Shown here piece after piece: positions 12,180-24,500 of a DNA stretch of 64,000 bases. The first letter of the stretch is position 1, and each line of letters starts with the position of its first letter. A program made the translations under genes and the position numbers. The notes beneath the pieces were generated by a model, which saw only the letters and a program-made list of their open reading frames with translations, was not told the DNA's origin and did no database searches. Source of the DNA: Ailanthus altissimus (taxonomy: Eukaryota > Streptophyta > Magnoliopsida > Sapindales > Simaroubaceae); assembly GCA_946807835.1 (NCBI GenBank), contig OX327706.1:23301001-23365000 (forward strand), read 5' to 3'.

Positions 12180-15110
12180 ATGTCTGAGTTATTAGATGAT
12201 ATAGAAGGAGAGGTTAGGCTAATGTGGCTATGTTAGTTGAGATAGCTTGTCAAAGTTTGTTAGCAGTTTTCCATCAGTTTCAACAACTTGCAAGCATCTC
12301 TGTTTTTAGTAATTTCTTCTCGTAATTTTGTCTATAAATATCTAGCATTTGTAGTCCTATAAATTATTCTAAACTTATTAATAAAGAACTAAGATCCTCT
12401 CATGATTTAAACTTTCAATTTAATCAATACAAACGTATAATTAGTAGTTGATAAATAAAAAAAGTATAAATCTTGACTATTGGCCAATTACAGTGAGCCA
12501 CTTATTTAAGAGCGTCTAAATGAAAATAAACTTTATATCAAATTCGCACTCTACTTAATTAGAATTTGAATTAAATATACGCATCACACTTTAAAAAATA
12601 TTTAAATTTATATTCTATAAATATCAGCAATTATTCATAAATTATAAATTCACAATTCATTTAGATTCATCATTGATTCACATTCATTGTTCATTTAGAT
12701 ATATAATTAATTAATTCACATTCATCAGTGATTCAATATTCACAATTCACATTGATTATTTATTTATTTATTCAAACATCCAGTAAATATGACCATCCTA
12801 ATTGTTTTTGCATATACTCTTTCGTGCACAACACTTTCTTTTTTGGATAAATATTGACTTAAAGGTCGAAGTGATTTTTTCTTACAATAGGATAGTGTGC
12901 TCTTGCTAATCAAAAGAGTTCGCAAAGGCAAGTCTGTAATTTTCGTGAGGTTCTAAATTAGAAAATTTCAATAGTCTTATCTATAAGAATATTTTGACTA
13001 AAAGACGACCACTTATATAGAAAAGAACCAAAAAAAAAATCAAAATTGAAAAAGAAAGAAAGAAAAAATAAAAAACAAAAAACGCAAGAAGACGATAAAG
13101 ACGACAAAAACTACTAAAACCTTAACTGTTGCAGGAGTTGTCGCTCGCCGCCATCAATCGCCACACTGGTTTCCATTCACCACATATCAATACTTCAATT
13201 AACTCAAAAATGGCTGACCACTCAATCTCAACCGTGTTCTCTTATTTATACGTATATCATCAAAATAGAAGAGTAGAAAAAAATATAAGTACATTGTAAG
13301 CTTTCTATTAAACTATTGGTGGAATACTTTCTCTATTATTATATTTTTTATAATCAAATGTCTTTATTAGTTTTAAAGTTCAAATAACTTATGAGCTCTT
13401 GTTTAACCAAAAACAAGATTACAACTTTATGAAAACCTTTAGTTGTGCTTCTTATTTTTACCTTAGACCATATCATAATCAAAAACTAAATTTTTATACT
13501 GAAAAGTATGTTTTCATTAGGTATAATTTATAATACAAAAGTAATTGATACATGAACTCAAAAGGAAGAGTGTATATTGTAAGACATGTTAGTTTTAATG
13601 AATTAGATTTCCCATTTGCTTTAGATTCTCTCTTTTAGAAATCTAAAAGCTCTAGTTCATGTTAGATATTCCCAGAGTATGTTTTTTCCTTTTATCACTT
13701 GTAGAATTCAAGCAGTAAAATTTTTTCCTCAAATGTTAATCAAAACAACACTGTAGTAGACTGTTGCAAATAGGTTTATACCATAGTCACCTTCTAAAAC
13801 CCATACAGATACTATTAGCTATGAATAACCAATTAAAGAGCCCACACAAGATATAAACACTGATCAAACACATATTGAACCTTAACTTCTATGTATACCT
13901 ACATTGCATCATGTAGTACTAATACTAGAATCTGCTAACAATTTACACCCTATGATTATTAGATCTAAATCAAGGACATATATAAGCCTAAAGTTTATCT
14001 TACAAAATGAAATAAAGCACCTAATTATACACACAAAAAAAATAATAAGGACATCAGAAGCTTTGGCAATTCCACATTAGCAAGCAACAATGGAAGATAA
14101 GTATAGAAATTTGATAAGAAATCAAACTTGGAGTTTAGTTCTTTGCAGTTCACATTATAATGGATTTGTAGGTCAAAGAAAAATCCCATGTTTTTTTTAC
14201 AAAAAAATTCAAGGAAAATCTTTTTTTAATAAAATTTGAAGAGTTTCATTTTGTGCGTCAATTTATTTTATATGATGGGAGTGTAATCAAATGATATTCC
14301 ATCGTAAACATCCCTCCACTACTACTGTGTTATAGAATATTAAAAATATTATTTGAATTAGATATTTAAGTGTTATAAATAAGCAAAGTGTAAATTACTT
14401 TGCTAGTAGGTGGTGAAGTCTTCCTTGTTCTTTCCATGAATTTGTTGATACATTGATTGTTGCTCTTTGCATTTTGCTGGATTTAGCAATAATATCATTT
14501 GGTTATTTACCAAAAAATACTTGTTATAAAAGACTTCTAAGATACTGAGCCAGTACTTGTTAGCTCCTACAGAGGCACATCGACAGTGTTACAAAAGACT
14601 TTTAAAATATTTACAAGACACTAAAGATTATGGTTTGGTTTTTTGACCAAACAAACAGTGAGTATTGTTGCTTTTACTGATACAAATTGGACCAGTGATG
14701 TTGATGAAGGAGATTTGCAGAAGGGTACTGTGTGTTTCTTGTTGAAAATACGGTATCTTAGAGTTATAAGAATCTGAAAATAGAGCTCAATGTCTCTTCC
14801 AGAAAGTTGAGTTCGAGGGCTGACCAGCGCATAAAAGTGGCAAGAACAACTATTGTGGTAGCCATGTCAGCAGTGGATACAGAGCCTAATGCCTAAGTCA
14901 AATGACGATCTAGAAAGAGAGGTTTATCTGACGAGGTTGAATTAGCTGAGGCAATCAAATTTTGTTAGTACTTTCCGTCAATTTCAACAACTTGTATAAC
15001 TTGCAAACATCTCCCTTTCTAATAGCTTCTTGTAATTTCGTCTATAAATAATTAGTATTTTCAGTCCAGTAAATTATTCCGACCTTATTAATAAAAAGTG
15101 ACTATAAAAT
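12180..15110 (+). mobile_element. Degraded Ty1/copia element
   Basis: Two related sequences, about 12180-12410 and 14895-15110, share a colinear series of blocks (CAATTTCAACAACTTG, TAATTTCGTCTATAAATA, then AAATTATTC and TTATTAATAAA) and look like diverged LTR parts with a TATA box and a polyadenylation region. Between them are pol remnants in the same orientation: the start of reverse transcriptase near 14090-14150 and a reverse transcriptase/RNase H junction at 14554-14720. Most of pol is missing. The 3' LTR may start near 14740 (TGTTGAAAAT). Outer boundaries and target duplication were not resolved. Confidence 0.55.
14554..14720 (+). pseudogene. Copia pol fragment (RT end / RNase H start)
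   Basis: Translation shows a segment ending in the block RLLKYLQDT..YGLVF, which matches the copia RT/RNase H junction (usual form KRxLRYLKGTxxxGLxF). After a stop and frame change comes the block IVAFTDTNWTSD, matching the A(Y/F)TDADWAGD motif of copia RNase H. The stop and frameshift show it is dead. Function in life would have been reverse transcription of the element RNA. Confidence 0.7.
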
Positions 15111-15993
15111 TCTTTTTTTCCCCCATAAATTAGTATTTAATTATTTTTCTTAGAAAACTTTCTTGTCACAAATCTTAATATTTCTTAGTGTATCTCATTA
15201 CGTAGAACCTACTAAAATAATGTCCAGGCAAAACATATGACATATGTACGAGGATGGATGGAAGGAGTATAATAGAATAAATAACGAGGATGGTACTCCA
15301 ATAATTATTTGAAAATCTTTGCATGAAAGGGGGCAAAGCTTTCATTTGTTTTTATTCCCAATTAACTACATTGACCATAGACTTATTCTTATTTGAGCAT
15401 GACTTTCCTCAATTACTATCTAGGTCAAATAGTATTTGTATAGTGCCTTAACTGTCCTAAAAATAATGAATATATATATATGGGTTACTACTCTTCAGTT
15501 TTGGTTGGAATATAGAAATTTCGGTAAGGGAATTTAAATTTGAGATTTTTATTAAAGTAGATAAATGAACAGTTAATTTTTTATCATTAAACTATTAACA
15601 CAAATTCTAAACATAAAGATCCAGTTACTATACGTTGTGGTCTTAGAGCCGGGAGTGTAAGCTTTCATACTTATTTAAATTTAATATTAGAAGATGGAAA
15701 CGCTTGTTTTTGAAAAAAAAAAAAAAGAGAAAAAGACTTTCAACAAGAAACATGAACTGTTGAATATTGATATCACAAATAACGTAAAGTGTAAGAGATT
15801 ATTATTTAAACTCTCTCGTTCAAAAATTGGATTGAGTTATTACATAATTAGTCAAAAAAGAAAAAAGTTAGGGTCGGTTTAAAGAGTGAAGACATTATCT
15901 TTGAAATAAAAGAATATCTTATTTTATGACAGTAAAATGTACTTTGCATTCTCATTTTCACAACATAAAAGGAATTTATATGATACCACTCTT
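15111..15993. other. AT-rich intergenic DNA
   Basis: No supported gene. A 62-codon frame at 15694-15882 is lysine-rich, AT-driven and lacks a recognisable domain. Confidence 0.5.
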
Positions 15994-16387
15994 TGTTGAG
16001 AGGATTTTAGTGTACATTTTAAAATATCATTAATGCGCTGCAAATGTCTTACTCTCACAAAAATTTAAAAAATATTTATTAAATTAAAAAAAAAAGTAAT
16101 TAAGAGAATAAAAAAAAATATAAAATTTACGTAATTCGATAAATTTATCTATATTTATAATAAATTTGAAGATTTTAACTTTTTTTATTCTTAATTTTTT
16201 ATATTCAAAAAATTTCACAATAATTATAAAAAATACCCAAAAGTTATTAAGAATCTATATCACACTATCTTGTATGCTCAATATTTAAATATAATTTAAA
16301 CTTTTTATTTTTTTTTATGCTAATTTAATGTCCTCTTTAAATACAAAGAATTATATGAATTTATATAGTGATTACAATCACCTTAAA

Positions 16388-16854
16388 TGTAACACCTTAG
16401 GCAAATCATATATTGTCAAGACACGGAAAAGATACTGAGTTTATAAGAGGTGACTCATACTTTAATTGACAATATGCATTTTGGGTGACGGATATTTGCG
16501 TAAAGCCCAAGAACAAAATCGTGCGGGCTTATGCTTAAAATGGATAATATCTTACTAGGTTTAGGTTGGGTCATGACAAATAATATCAGAGCCATTCCGG
16601 TGTCCTCTTGGGTGGTAGTAAGGCAAACCTCAACGAGGACATTGAGTCCCTAAGGGGGGTGTATGTAACACTATATGCAAATCCCACATCGCTAAGGCAC
16701 GAGAGAGATACTGAGTTTATAAGGGGTGACTCACACCTTAATTGGCAAGACGCGTTTTGGGTGAATGATGCTTGCGTGAAGCTCAAGAACAAAATCGTGC
16801 GGGCTCAGGCCCAAAGCGGTGAATATCTTACCAGGTTTGAGTTGGGTCATGACA
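16388..16854. mobile_element. TRIM element, 467 bp, inside a copia LTR
   Basis: Two direct terminal repeats of exactly 191 bp each (16388-16578 and 16664-16854) start TGTAACAC and end GGGTCATGACA. They are roughly 80% identical by eye, with most differences being transitions. A perfect 5-bp target duplication TTAAA lies at 16383-16387 and 16855-16859. Just inside the left repeat is TAATATCAGAGC (16581-16592), ten of twelve bases of the initiator-Met tRNA primer site TGGTATCAGAGC; just before the right repeat is a purine tract TAAGGGGGGTG. The 85-bp interior codes for nothing. These are the defining parts of a terminal-repeat retrotransposon in miniature, a non-autonomous class that depends on enzymes of other elements. 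Confidence 0.85.
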
Positions 16855-17499
16855 TTAAAACTATAAAACTAGTTAAAATAAGAGTATTTATTTTTGGGAG
16901 TCCAAATCCTATTCAAAAAAGTCAATTGAACCAAAATAAAAAATACTCATAAGTTGTCACATGAACAGTACCAGTGTGAATAGTTATTGTGTGAAGAGTA
17001 ACTTGCTTCCAACTTTTTTTATTTTGCTCATTCCTCGCACGACTTTTACGTACTAGACTTATTGCTGACTTTTCTTTGATTTCTAACTCAAAATCAAAAC
17101 TTATCCTTAATTTTGAATCACCAATTCTACAAACTATTCATTGATTCAAAATCCTTCCAATGAGCTTTATCATAATCCATCCACTCCAATGCTCTATCAT
17201 CCAGCGTTAATATCAATTAAGTCTCTATCCAAACTCAGCATTCCTTTTGTGCTCATGACCTGAGTTCATCTTCTCTTGAATCCCCTTCCTATTGAGATTT
17301 CCAATGCCACTATTGACACCATTATAATGCCTTGTCGTATCCTTCACATGCATTATCTTTCAACCTTTATCATCATGGTGAGAAAATTTCAATGTTGTAC
17401 TTTAGTAAGTATCCCCCTAACAATTCCATGTTATAACCCCACATTATTGCCAACAAGCATATACAACCCTTTGTGTTTCTCATCTCTCATAACTATAGA

Positions 17500-17790
17500 T
17501 CATTTTCTTACATCCAGTATTCCTTTTTCTACCTTAAATGAATACTCCTCTTGATCTAGTATTCCTATAGATATCAAATTCCTCTTAGCTTCAGGAACAT
17601 GCCTAACCCTATGTAATTTTCTAATCTCCCCATCATGCATTCTTATCCTAACACTATTAATCCTCTTGACTTTACAAGTCATATTATTCCCCATTAATAT
17701 TTTCTTTCCCCTAATGGTTTTATAATTAATAAACAATGACTTTTTTGAACATACATGATAACTACAATCAGAATCAAGTATCTATCTACC
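17500..17790 (-). pseudogene. Copia protease / GAG-preintegrase remnant
   Basis: Minus-strand translation upstream of 17736 gives LDSDCSYH, the copia aspartic-protease active site (normally DSGxSxH, here Gly changed to Asp). It is followed by GNNMTCKV, IRMHDG and VRHVPEAKRNLISIGIL, the usual run into the GAG-preintegrase region. The frame is broken near the active site and ends shortly afterwards. It is part of the antisense copia remnant and is certainly inactive because the catalytic glycine is lost and pol is missing downstream. Confidence 0.75.
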
Positions 17791-17986
17791 AACATATTTC
17801 TTACCATAAACTATTAAGAACTCTGCATTTTCCAAAGCTTCATCAGAAACTATTGCAGCCTCTCTTTAACTCTTTGCCTTTCTTACCAGACAATTATCCT
17901 CAAGTGTCATTCTTTATTATAATTATAATACCTTTTAGATCTGTCTCATTGGTTTCTCTTACTATCTCATCCTCTTGCAACTAATC

Positions 17987-18530
17987 TTATTGCACTTTCA
18001 GATTTCGATCTTTTCTCATTTCTTTAGTATTTAACGAGACTTTAATATTGTCCATTGTTAAAGTCTCTCTATTATACATGAGTGTGTCCACGAAATGCTC
18101 ATAACTTGGAGGAAGAGAGCATAACAAGGTAATAGTCTTATCTTCATCATCGATCTTGATGTCTATTATCTCAAGATCAATGACAATCTTGTTAAAGGCG
18201 TTAATGTGATCAGTTTGAAAGTTCCCTAAGTCGTTGCTAACTGATATAACTTCTTCTTTATATACAAACAATTCACTAAAGACTTCGTCATGTATAGTAT
18301 GTCAAGTTTCTTCTTAAAACTCATTATTGTCTTCTCTTCCACCACCTCCCTTAAAACTTTATCACTCAAAGATAGTGCTATTATACTATGGGCTCTTTTG
18401 CGAATAGCTTCTTCATCTAAATCACCACGTTTACTGACTTATTTTTTATCAGTAGTCATTGCTTGAGTTTTCTCACGAGCTTATTCCAACATTTGACTCA
18501 CCAATAGAGCCATCACTTTCACCTTTCATA
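17987..18530 (-). pseudogene. Copia gag (UBN2-type) remnant
   Basis: The minus-strand frame 17987-18271 contains DHINAFNKIVIDL, DEDKTITLLCSLPPSYEHFV and RETLTMDNIK, the hallmark order of copia gag proteins of the UBN2 group. Upstream, in other frames (about 18272-18530), more of the same protein can be followed (KVLREVVEEKT, LDILYMTKSLVNCLY), interrupted by stops and frame changes. It would have formed the virus-like particle coat of the retrotransposon. Confidence 0.75.
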
Positions 18531-19707
18531 GATTAAAATCATTTCGCCCATTAAACTTTTTTATTTCATATTTGTGAGTTGTTAAGGTTATACCAACCTA
18601 TGCTCTGATAACAGTTTATTAGGAGAACTCTAGTGTGTACTCTAAAATACCCTTAACGTACTGCAAAAGTCTAACTCTCACAAACAACTAAGAAAAGAAA
18701 TATTACACAATAAGAGGATAAACAACTAATAGAGCAAAGAAAAAGCACATCAATTTACGTGGTTCGGTAAATCTGCCTACGTCTACGGTGAATCTGAGAA
18801 TCCTAACTTCTTTATTCCCAATTCTTTTGTACCCAAAGAACCCTATACTAGTTACAAAGATTACCCAAATACCCAAAAGCTATCAAGAATCTATATCACA
18901 TTATCTTATATACTCAAAACACTCAAGTGTAACTTAAATTTTTTATTCTCTTTTATACTAATTAGATGTCTTCTTTAAATATAAAGAATTACAAAGGTTT
19001 ATATAGTAATTACAGTGACCTTAAAAATTTTAAAACTAATTGTAATAAGAGTTTTAATTTTGAGAGTTCAAATTTCACTTAAAGAAATCATTTGAGTCAA
19101 AATAAAAAATACACATAAATTATCGCGTGAACAATTACTGCATAAATAATACTCGTGTGACATAATACCTTACTTCCAACATTTTCATTTTACTCTCTTC
19201 TCGCACGACCTTTAAGTAATATACTTCTCATTAGACTCTTCAATAATCTCCAACTCAATATCAAATCTCATTTTTAATTTTAAATCATCAATTTTTAATA
19301 TTTTTAATTCGAATCAAGTTAATTACTAGTGTTGCACTAATTACAGTGAAATTTACATAATAATTGTAATCAATTAATGAATTGGGGGAAGCAATAGGCT
19401 TAGGCTTTTATGTGTGTGATAAGTAACCAGTTATTGAAAACAAAAGACAGAAAAAAAAAGAAAAGATATTGAATCAAATATTATTAATTGATTCGAATAG
19501 CATATAAATTATGCATGCATATAAAAAAAAAATACTCTCCTCCTATCATTGATCTATATTCTCTCTACTTTCCGCAACACTTTGACATATTTATTTGATT
19601 AAAAAAAAAAAAAAGAGAAAGAACATTTTCCAGTACCCATACAAGTTTTGACATGTCAACACACAAAAAATGATAAAAGAATAATATTAATAAACCCTAG
19701 CGATTAA

Positions 19708-19716
19708 TATATAAAT
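19708..19716 (+). promoter_or_regulatory. TATA box of the DUF4228 gene
   Basis: TATATAAAT lies 82 bases before the ATG at 19798, which would place transcription start near 19740 and give a leader of about 60 bases. Confidence 0.5.
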
Positions 19717-19797
19717 CAAGACCCACAAACAAAACCCTGGCGTCTTGTCCCTCTCTTGAGATTCTACAACACTTTCTCGGAAAACAATCAAACACAA

Positions 19798-20250
19798 ATG
19801 GGTGCGTGCGCTTCATCTCCAAAAACAAACACAGGTCGAGATCAAGTAGGAGGAGCAGACTACAGCAGCAACAGCATCAAACGGCCATCAACAGCCCAGG
19901 TGATCCGCGTGGACGGTCGAGTGCAAGAGTTCAAGGCTCCAGTCCAAGCCAAGACCATCATCTCTCAGAATCCGAACCATTTCATCTGCAGCTCAGAATC
20001 CATGTCCATCGGCACGTGCATGCCGCAGGTGCCAGATGATGAAGAGCTACAGCTGGGTCAAATTTACTTCCTCGTGCCAATGTCTCAAGCGCGCAAGCAA
20101 CTCACTCTCGGAGACTTGTGCTCTCTCGCCATTAAAGCCAGCTCTTCAACTGCAATTGGTAAAGGCAGCGTTGACTTTTCACGTCAAGGGGGTACAATTA
20201 CAAACTACAAAGCTCATATTCCCGTAATCAATAAATATTTAAGGGGGTAA
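19798..20250 (+). CDS. DUF4228 (PADRE) domain protein, 150 aa
   Basis: The protein starts MGACASS, a typical N-myristoylation signal with an adjacent cysteine for palmitoylation, so attachment to the plasma membrane is expected. Residues about 32-115 carry the DUF4228/PADRE pattern: a short strand with VDGRVQEF, then a segment with ISQNPNHFICSSESM, CMPQVPDDEELQLGQIYFLVP and LTLGDLCSLAIKAS. Family members are plant-specific and often stress- or pathogen-responsive; the biochemical role is unknown. The ATG at 19798 is chosen because it creates the Met-Gly myristoylation start; a TATA box lies upstream and AATAAA downstream (20313-20318). The last 30 residues do not resemble the usual family tail, and a possible donor (ATTG/GTAAAG near 20158) leaves open an unrecognised intron or a decayed 3' end. 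Confidence 0.8.
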   Translation: MGACASSPKTNTGRDQVGGADYSSNSIKRPSTAQVIRVDGRVQEFKAPVQAKTIISQNPNHFICSSESMSIGTCMPQVPDDEELQLGQIYFLVPMSQARKQLTLGDLCSLAIKASSSTAIGKGSVDFSRQGGTITNYKAHIPVINKYLRG

Positions 20251-21390
20251 GGTTATTATTTGGACGAGTAATCCCATGCTTATAGCTTATTGGATACATT
20301 TTTTTTAAAAAAAATAAATGTAGTGTTGTTACAGAGATTTAGTTTTTTAGCTCGGGCACATTAATGTCACTTGGCCTTCTGGAAATTTGGCTCATCTTGT
20401 TAAAAAGTCAACATATTCAATAGCTTAGGTTTCTAGACGGTTCTTGTTCTGTAAGGTAATTATTAGCTGTTAATTGAATTTTACAATCAGAAACAGAGTA
20501 AAACTTTATATTTAACTATTCTATGCATTAACATGCGCTTTGAATTTATCAATGCATTAATTATAAAATTGAGAGATTAAGATCCTCGTTTGATTAGCTT
20601 TTTTTTTGTTGTTAATTTATATGTTTCTGATTCGTAGTTAGCAAATGATTCTTCAAAATATTCTTCAATCAAAATGTTTTTTCAGAGTTAGATAAGATTC
20701 AAATCAATAAAGAATCCAAAATGGGCAGTTGGGCAGGACTTTGTCTATCGGGTTCACAGCAAATACTGAGCCTTTTGTGCATTATTTGATTGTTTTTCTG
20801 TGGGTGTGTGTGCATATGTGATATGTCCATCACCAAGTCAAATATTCAATAGTACTAAATATATGTATATTGTACTCAAATTTCAACCCCTACCCAAATC
20901 CCAATCCTCGTTTATATTGCTTTTGCTGCTGTTATCATCGGGACACTGCTAAAATTTCAAATACCAACACAACCTGTAAAGGTTTCCGAATTTAAATAGA
21001 TTTAATACTCTATTTGTTGAACATATCTTTTAAATCTTAGTGTCTTCCTCGTGACCCACCATATGATGAATCTAAGTAAAAGAACAAAATTTTAATTGTT
21101 CGCTTCAGATTGGACCGACCTTTGGTTATTAATTTAACTCTTTCAAACGCAATGCTTCAATGTTGTTGCCCTCGAAGGGAAATAGAATTTTCCTTTTTTA
21201 TCCTTTGTTTTCAATACTTGTGTAATTGACCGATGTATATTTTTTATTTTAAATAATTATTAAGTAGTGAAGTTGTGTGATTTTCTTTTTTAGCTCTAAA
21301 AAAATAAATTAATAAATTAATATAAATCAAACTATTGATTGCACGTGCTCGTATATTGGTTAACTTTCGATCATAAGTTTTTATTGGATA

Positions 21391-21588
21391 AAAATATTAA
21401 AAATATAGTGCAAGATCATAATTTTATAATTGAAAAGTGGATTTTTTTTTTAAATCTAAAAATGACGACACTTTTTAGCTATAGTAAATAAAAGTATTCA
21501 AAATATAGTGTAAGATCACCATTTTATAATTGGACAGTGGACTTTTTTATTAAATCTAATAACAGTGATATTCATTTGCTACAGTAAT
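21391..21588. repeat. Two 99-bp direct repeats
   Basis: Copies at 21391-21489 and 21490-21588 are head to tail and about 80% alike by eye, sharing AAAATATAGTG.AAGATCA and ATTTTATAATTG blocks. Confidence 0.7.
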
Positions 21589-24500
21589 TTTATTACTTGC
21601 ATATCTATATATTATTTCAATATCTACAGGTTATTTTAAATTTTCTATCTTTTATGTGTTGTGCTACTCATATCAAGATTGTTCTGAGTAGCACTTTATT
21701 TAAAACTAAAATGCATATATTTTAATTTTTGTATTCTATTAGTGAAATTTTTTTTGTCAAAAAAAATTATTAAATGATGAAATATTATAATGAGTATTTT
21801 TTAATATTACAAAATTTAATTTTTTAATACTTTATTTAAAATAATAAAATATTACTTGCAGAATATAATATTATTCTGTGTTATTTTTGTAAAATGATAG
21901 ATCAATCGAAAATCATTTTAACGCTTAAAATATTGCTTGCATTTATGCAGTCACGAAAACCATCAATTTACGAATTGCTAATTGCTAAATAGGCATAGCA
22001 AAACAAAAATGTGCATTAAATTTGTGTCAAATACAAGTAAAATATTTTACATAATAATTCAAATAAAAAAATTTTAAATTTGCATTTGCCTTACTTTTTA
22101 ATTGAATTATTTGAATTTGATTTATTTTATTTGTATTTGGCATATATAATTTATTCCGTAATTTTATCTTTTTTTTTATTCTTTTGTAAATGTTAATTAT
22201 TTTTATTTGCAGGCATATATTTCCTTATTATAAAAATTAACAAATTACATAATTTAAAATTTCGTAAGATATATGTTTTTATACGAATTATAAATGAATT
22301 TATATGTTATTTGAATTCGTTTCAATGATGATAATAATAGTAAATTGACCAATCATGATGTTAAAACATGTATATAATTTTTATAATTATTCTCAATTTC
22401 AAATTCAATTCTTTTATTATTTAAATTAATTTTTTATTCATATTAATAAATTTCGAACAGAATGTGTGTAAAAAAAATTGTAATTTAGGTTCTGGGCCTT
22501 AGTGCTAAGAAAGCCAGCAGCGCCCTCATATTTCAATTTGCGCGGTTAAGTCTAGGTGAAGAGATCCTTAATTTAAGCCCGTATTCCATACCAACACACA
22601 CTAATACCCAAATGAGATATTTTTGGGCATTTGCTTTACGCCCGTATTTGCTTTTAGACTTACACCTTAAATCCAACAATCTGGACCTACCATGCCCCAG
22701 GCCCAATCTATTATTCAAATAATGTTGAGATTTATAGAGAATAAAAAATATTACATTATTTATATTTTTATTTATGAATTTTTGAGTATTTATAGAGTTT
22801 ATTATTAATTAAAATAAAATAGATGTAAACTTAAAAAGAAAAATTTATAAAAATAAATTAAAAAAAAGATAAATTTAAAAAGAGAAATAAATCTAATAGG
22901 TTGAGAAGTCAAAAAAGTAATTCATAAAATAAATATTTTAATTTTTTTTATCAAATAATCCCCACTATATCAGCAAAATTGTAAATTAAAAGACATGACT
23001 TGTGATTTTCTTTCAAGTATTTATCCTAAATAATCACAAATATCTTTTACAAAAATTTACCTTTCAAGGTCATTTTTCATAAACAATAATGAGAGGTTGA
23101 GTGAATTACAACAGTTATGCTTAAAAAAATAAAATTTACTTTAAATAAAACAGTGTTAAAATTTTCTAGTAATTTGACTATAATTTTGATGATTTTCCTC
23201 CTATTTTGCGTGAATTAAAATAAATTTAATTACATAGTTAAGCTGAAACCATTTTTTTTTTGGGATATGAACATATAAATTAATTTATCTCCTTTATAGA
23301 AAAAGAATATAACAAGCAATTTGATCAACATATACTCAACTCATCACAACTATCATTACGTATTAAATCATACTTTTTATTCGTTTTTTTTTTCTAGTTT
23401 TGCTCTCTCATTCTGAAGAAGAATGGGAGTATTGAAAGAACAAATGGGATCACTAATGCTCCTCAATTCAAAAATCAAATAGTACAGGTGTTCATAATAT
23501 CAATTATCAGATGAATAATATTAGATATTTTAAATTTATTTTTAAACAAATGAAATATGATTTATCAATTATTATTTAGATTAATAATTTTAAAGTTGTT
23601 AATTTTTTTTTAATTCTTATTTTTTTTTCAAAATTTAGCTTTAACCCAATTCTTAAAAAGGTTTAAAGTGACTCATAATTTTAAATTTAAATATTTTGAT
23701 AACATCTCACTTAAAACTTATGAGAAAGTTTATTATACAAACACCCTAAACTCTGACATAACACTAAGGAAAAAGCTCCAATAATAAATAATAAACTTCA
23801 AGATTTATTTATAATTCTCGATATTAACAAGCATTCTAGACAAATAGCATTAATTGAGTCGACTATACTAGCCTTTACAGAAGCCGATCACTCAAAACTT
23901 TTAAATTCCAAAAGAAGTATACATCAATCAAAGACTAAAGATTCATCATCTTCCTTAAGGATTTTGAAGTTTGAATCCTTAATTAATTCAATACCTATAA
24001 TTACAGGACCAACTAATTAACTTTATCACCAATAATCTTTAAGATTTGTCAGCATAAAATTCAATTTGAACAAAGCTTGGATGAGTATAAATTAAGAAGG
24101 TATAAACATGCCTTAATTCTAATGTCTATAACATATATATATAAAAAGAGGTGGAGAGACCAATAGAAAGGGTTCCAATTTCTTTTTTTTTTTTTAATTC
24201 TTTTTTCCGAACTTTTAATTTCTTCCTCTTAGTTAAACCAACAACTCTTACAGCCCATTTACCAATAACAATACAACCCTTTAGACAACCTCCAATTTCA
24301 GTTCCCAAAAAAATATACTCTAACTTATTGGCACAGGCAGCCTGCCCAAAAATCACGGTCAATACATTTACTACAAATGATGCAAACATTTAAAATATAT
24401 ATATTTTTTTTATAATTTTAAGATGTCCAGTATGATTAAATAAGATATTCTATTAAAACAATAATAAATTAAAACATTCTAAATTCATCTATAGATAATA

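Larger units (their letters stand above)
15994..19298 (-). mobile_element. Defective antisense Ty1/copia retrotransposon
   Basis: Two LTR copies flank a coding remnant read on the minus strand. The left copy spans about 15994-17131 (666 bases once the nested TRIM and one duplicated target are removed) and the right copy about 18617-19298 (682 bases). They share colinear blocks such as TCTTTAAATA(C/T)AAAGAATTA and the CTCGCACGAC(T/C)TTTA region. Next to the right copy lies GCTCTGATAACA (18602-18613), the complement of a methionine-initiator-tRNA primer site with one change, which fixes minus orientation. The interior (17132-18601) keeps only gag and the protease region; integrase, reverse transcriptase and RNase H are deleted. 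Several frameshifts and stops are present. Confidence 0.75.

Noticed and set aside
16586..16952. Overlapping frames on both strands
   Set aside because: They run across the TRIM interior and right terminal repeat, which are non-coding.
19756..19797. Longer N-terminus for the DUF4228 protein
   Set aside because: Would need a TTG start and would bury the Met-Gly myristoylation signal.
24126..24393. Opposed frames of 80-87 codons
   Set aside because: Poly-Lys/poly-Phe translation of an A/T tract, no recognised domain.
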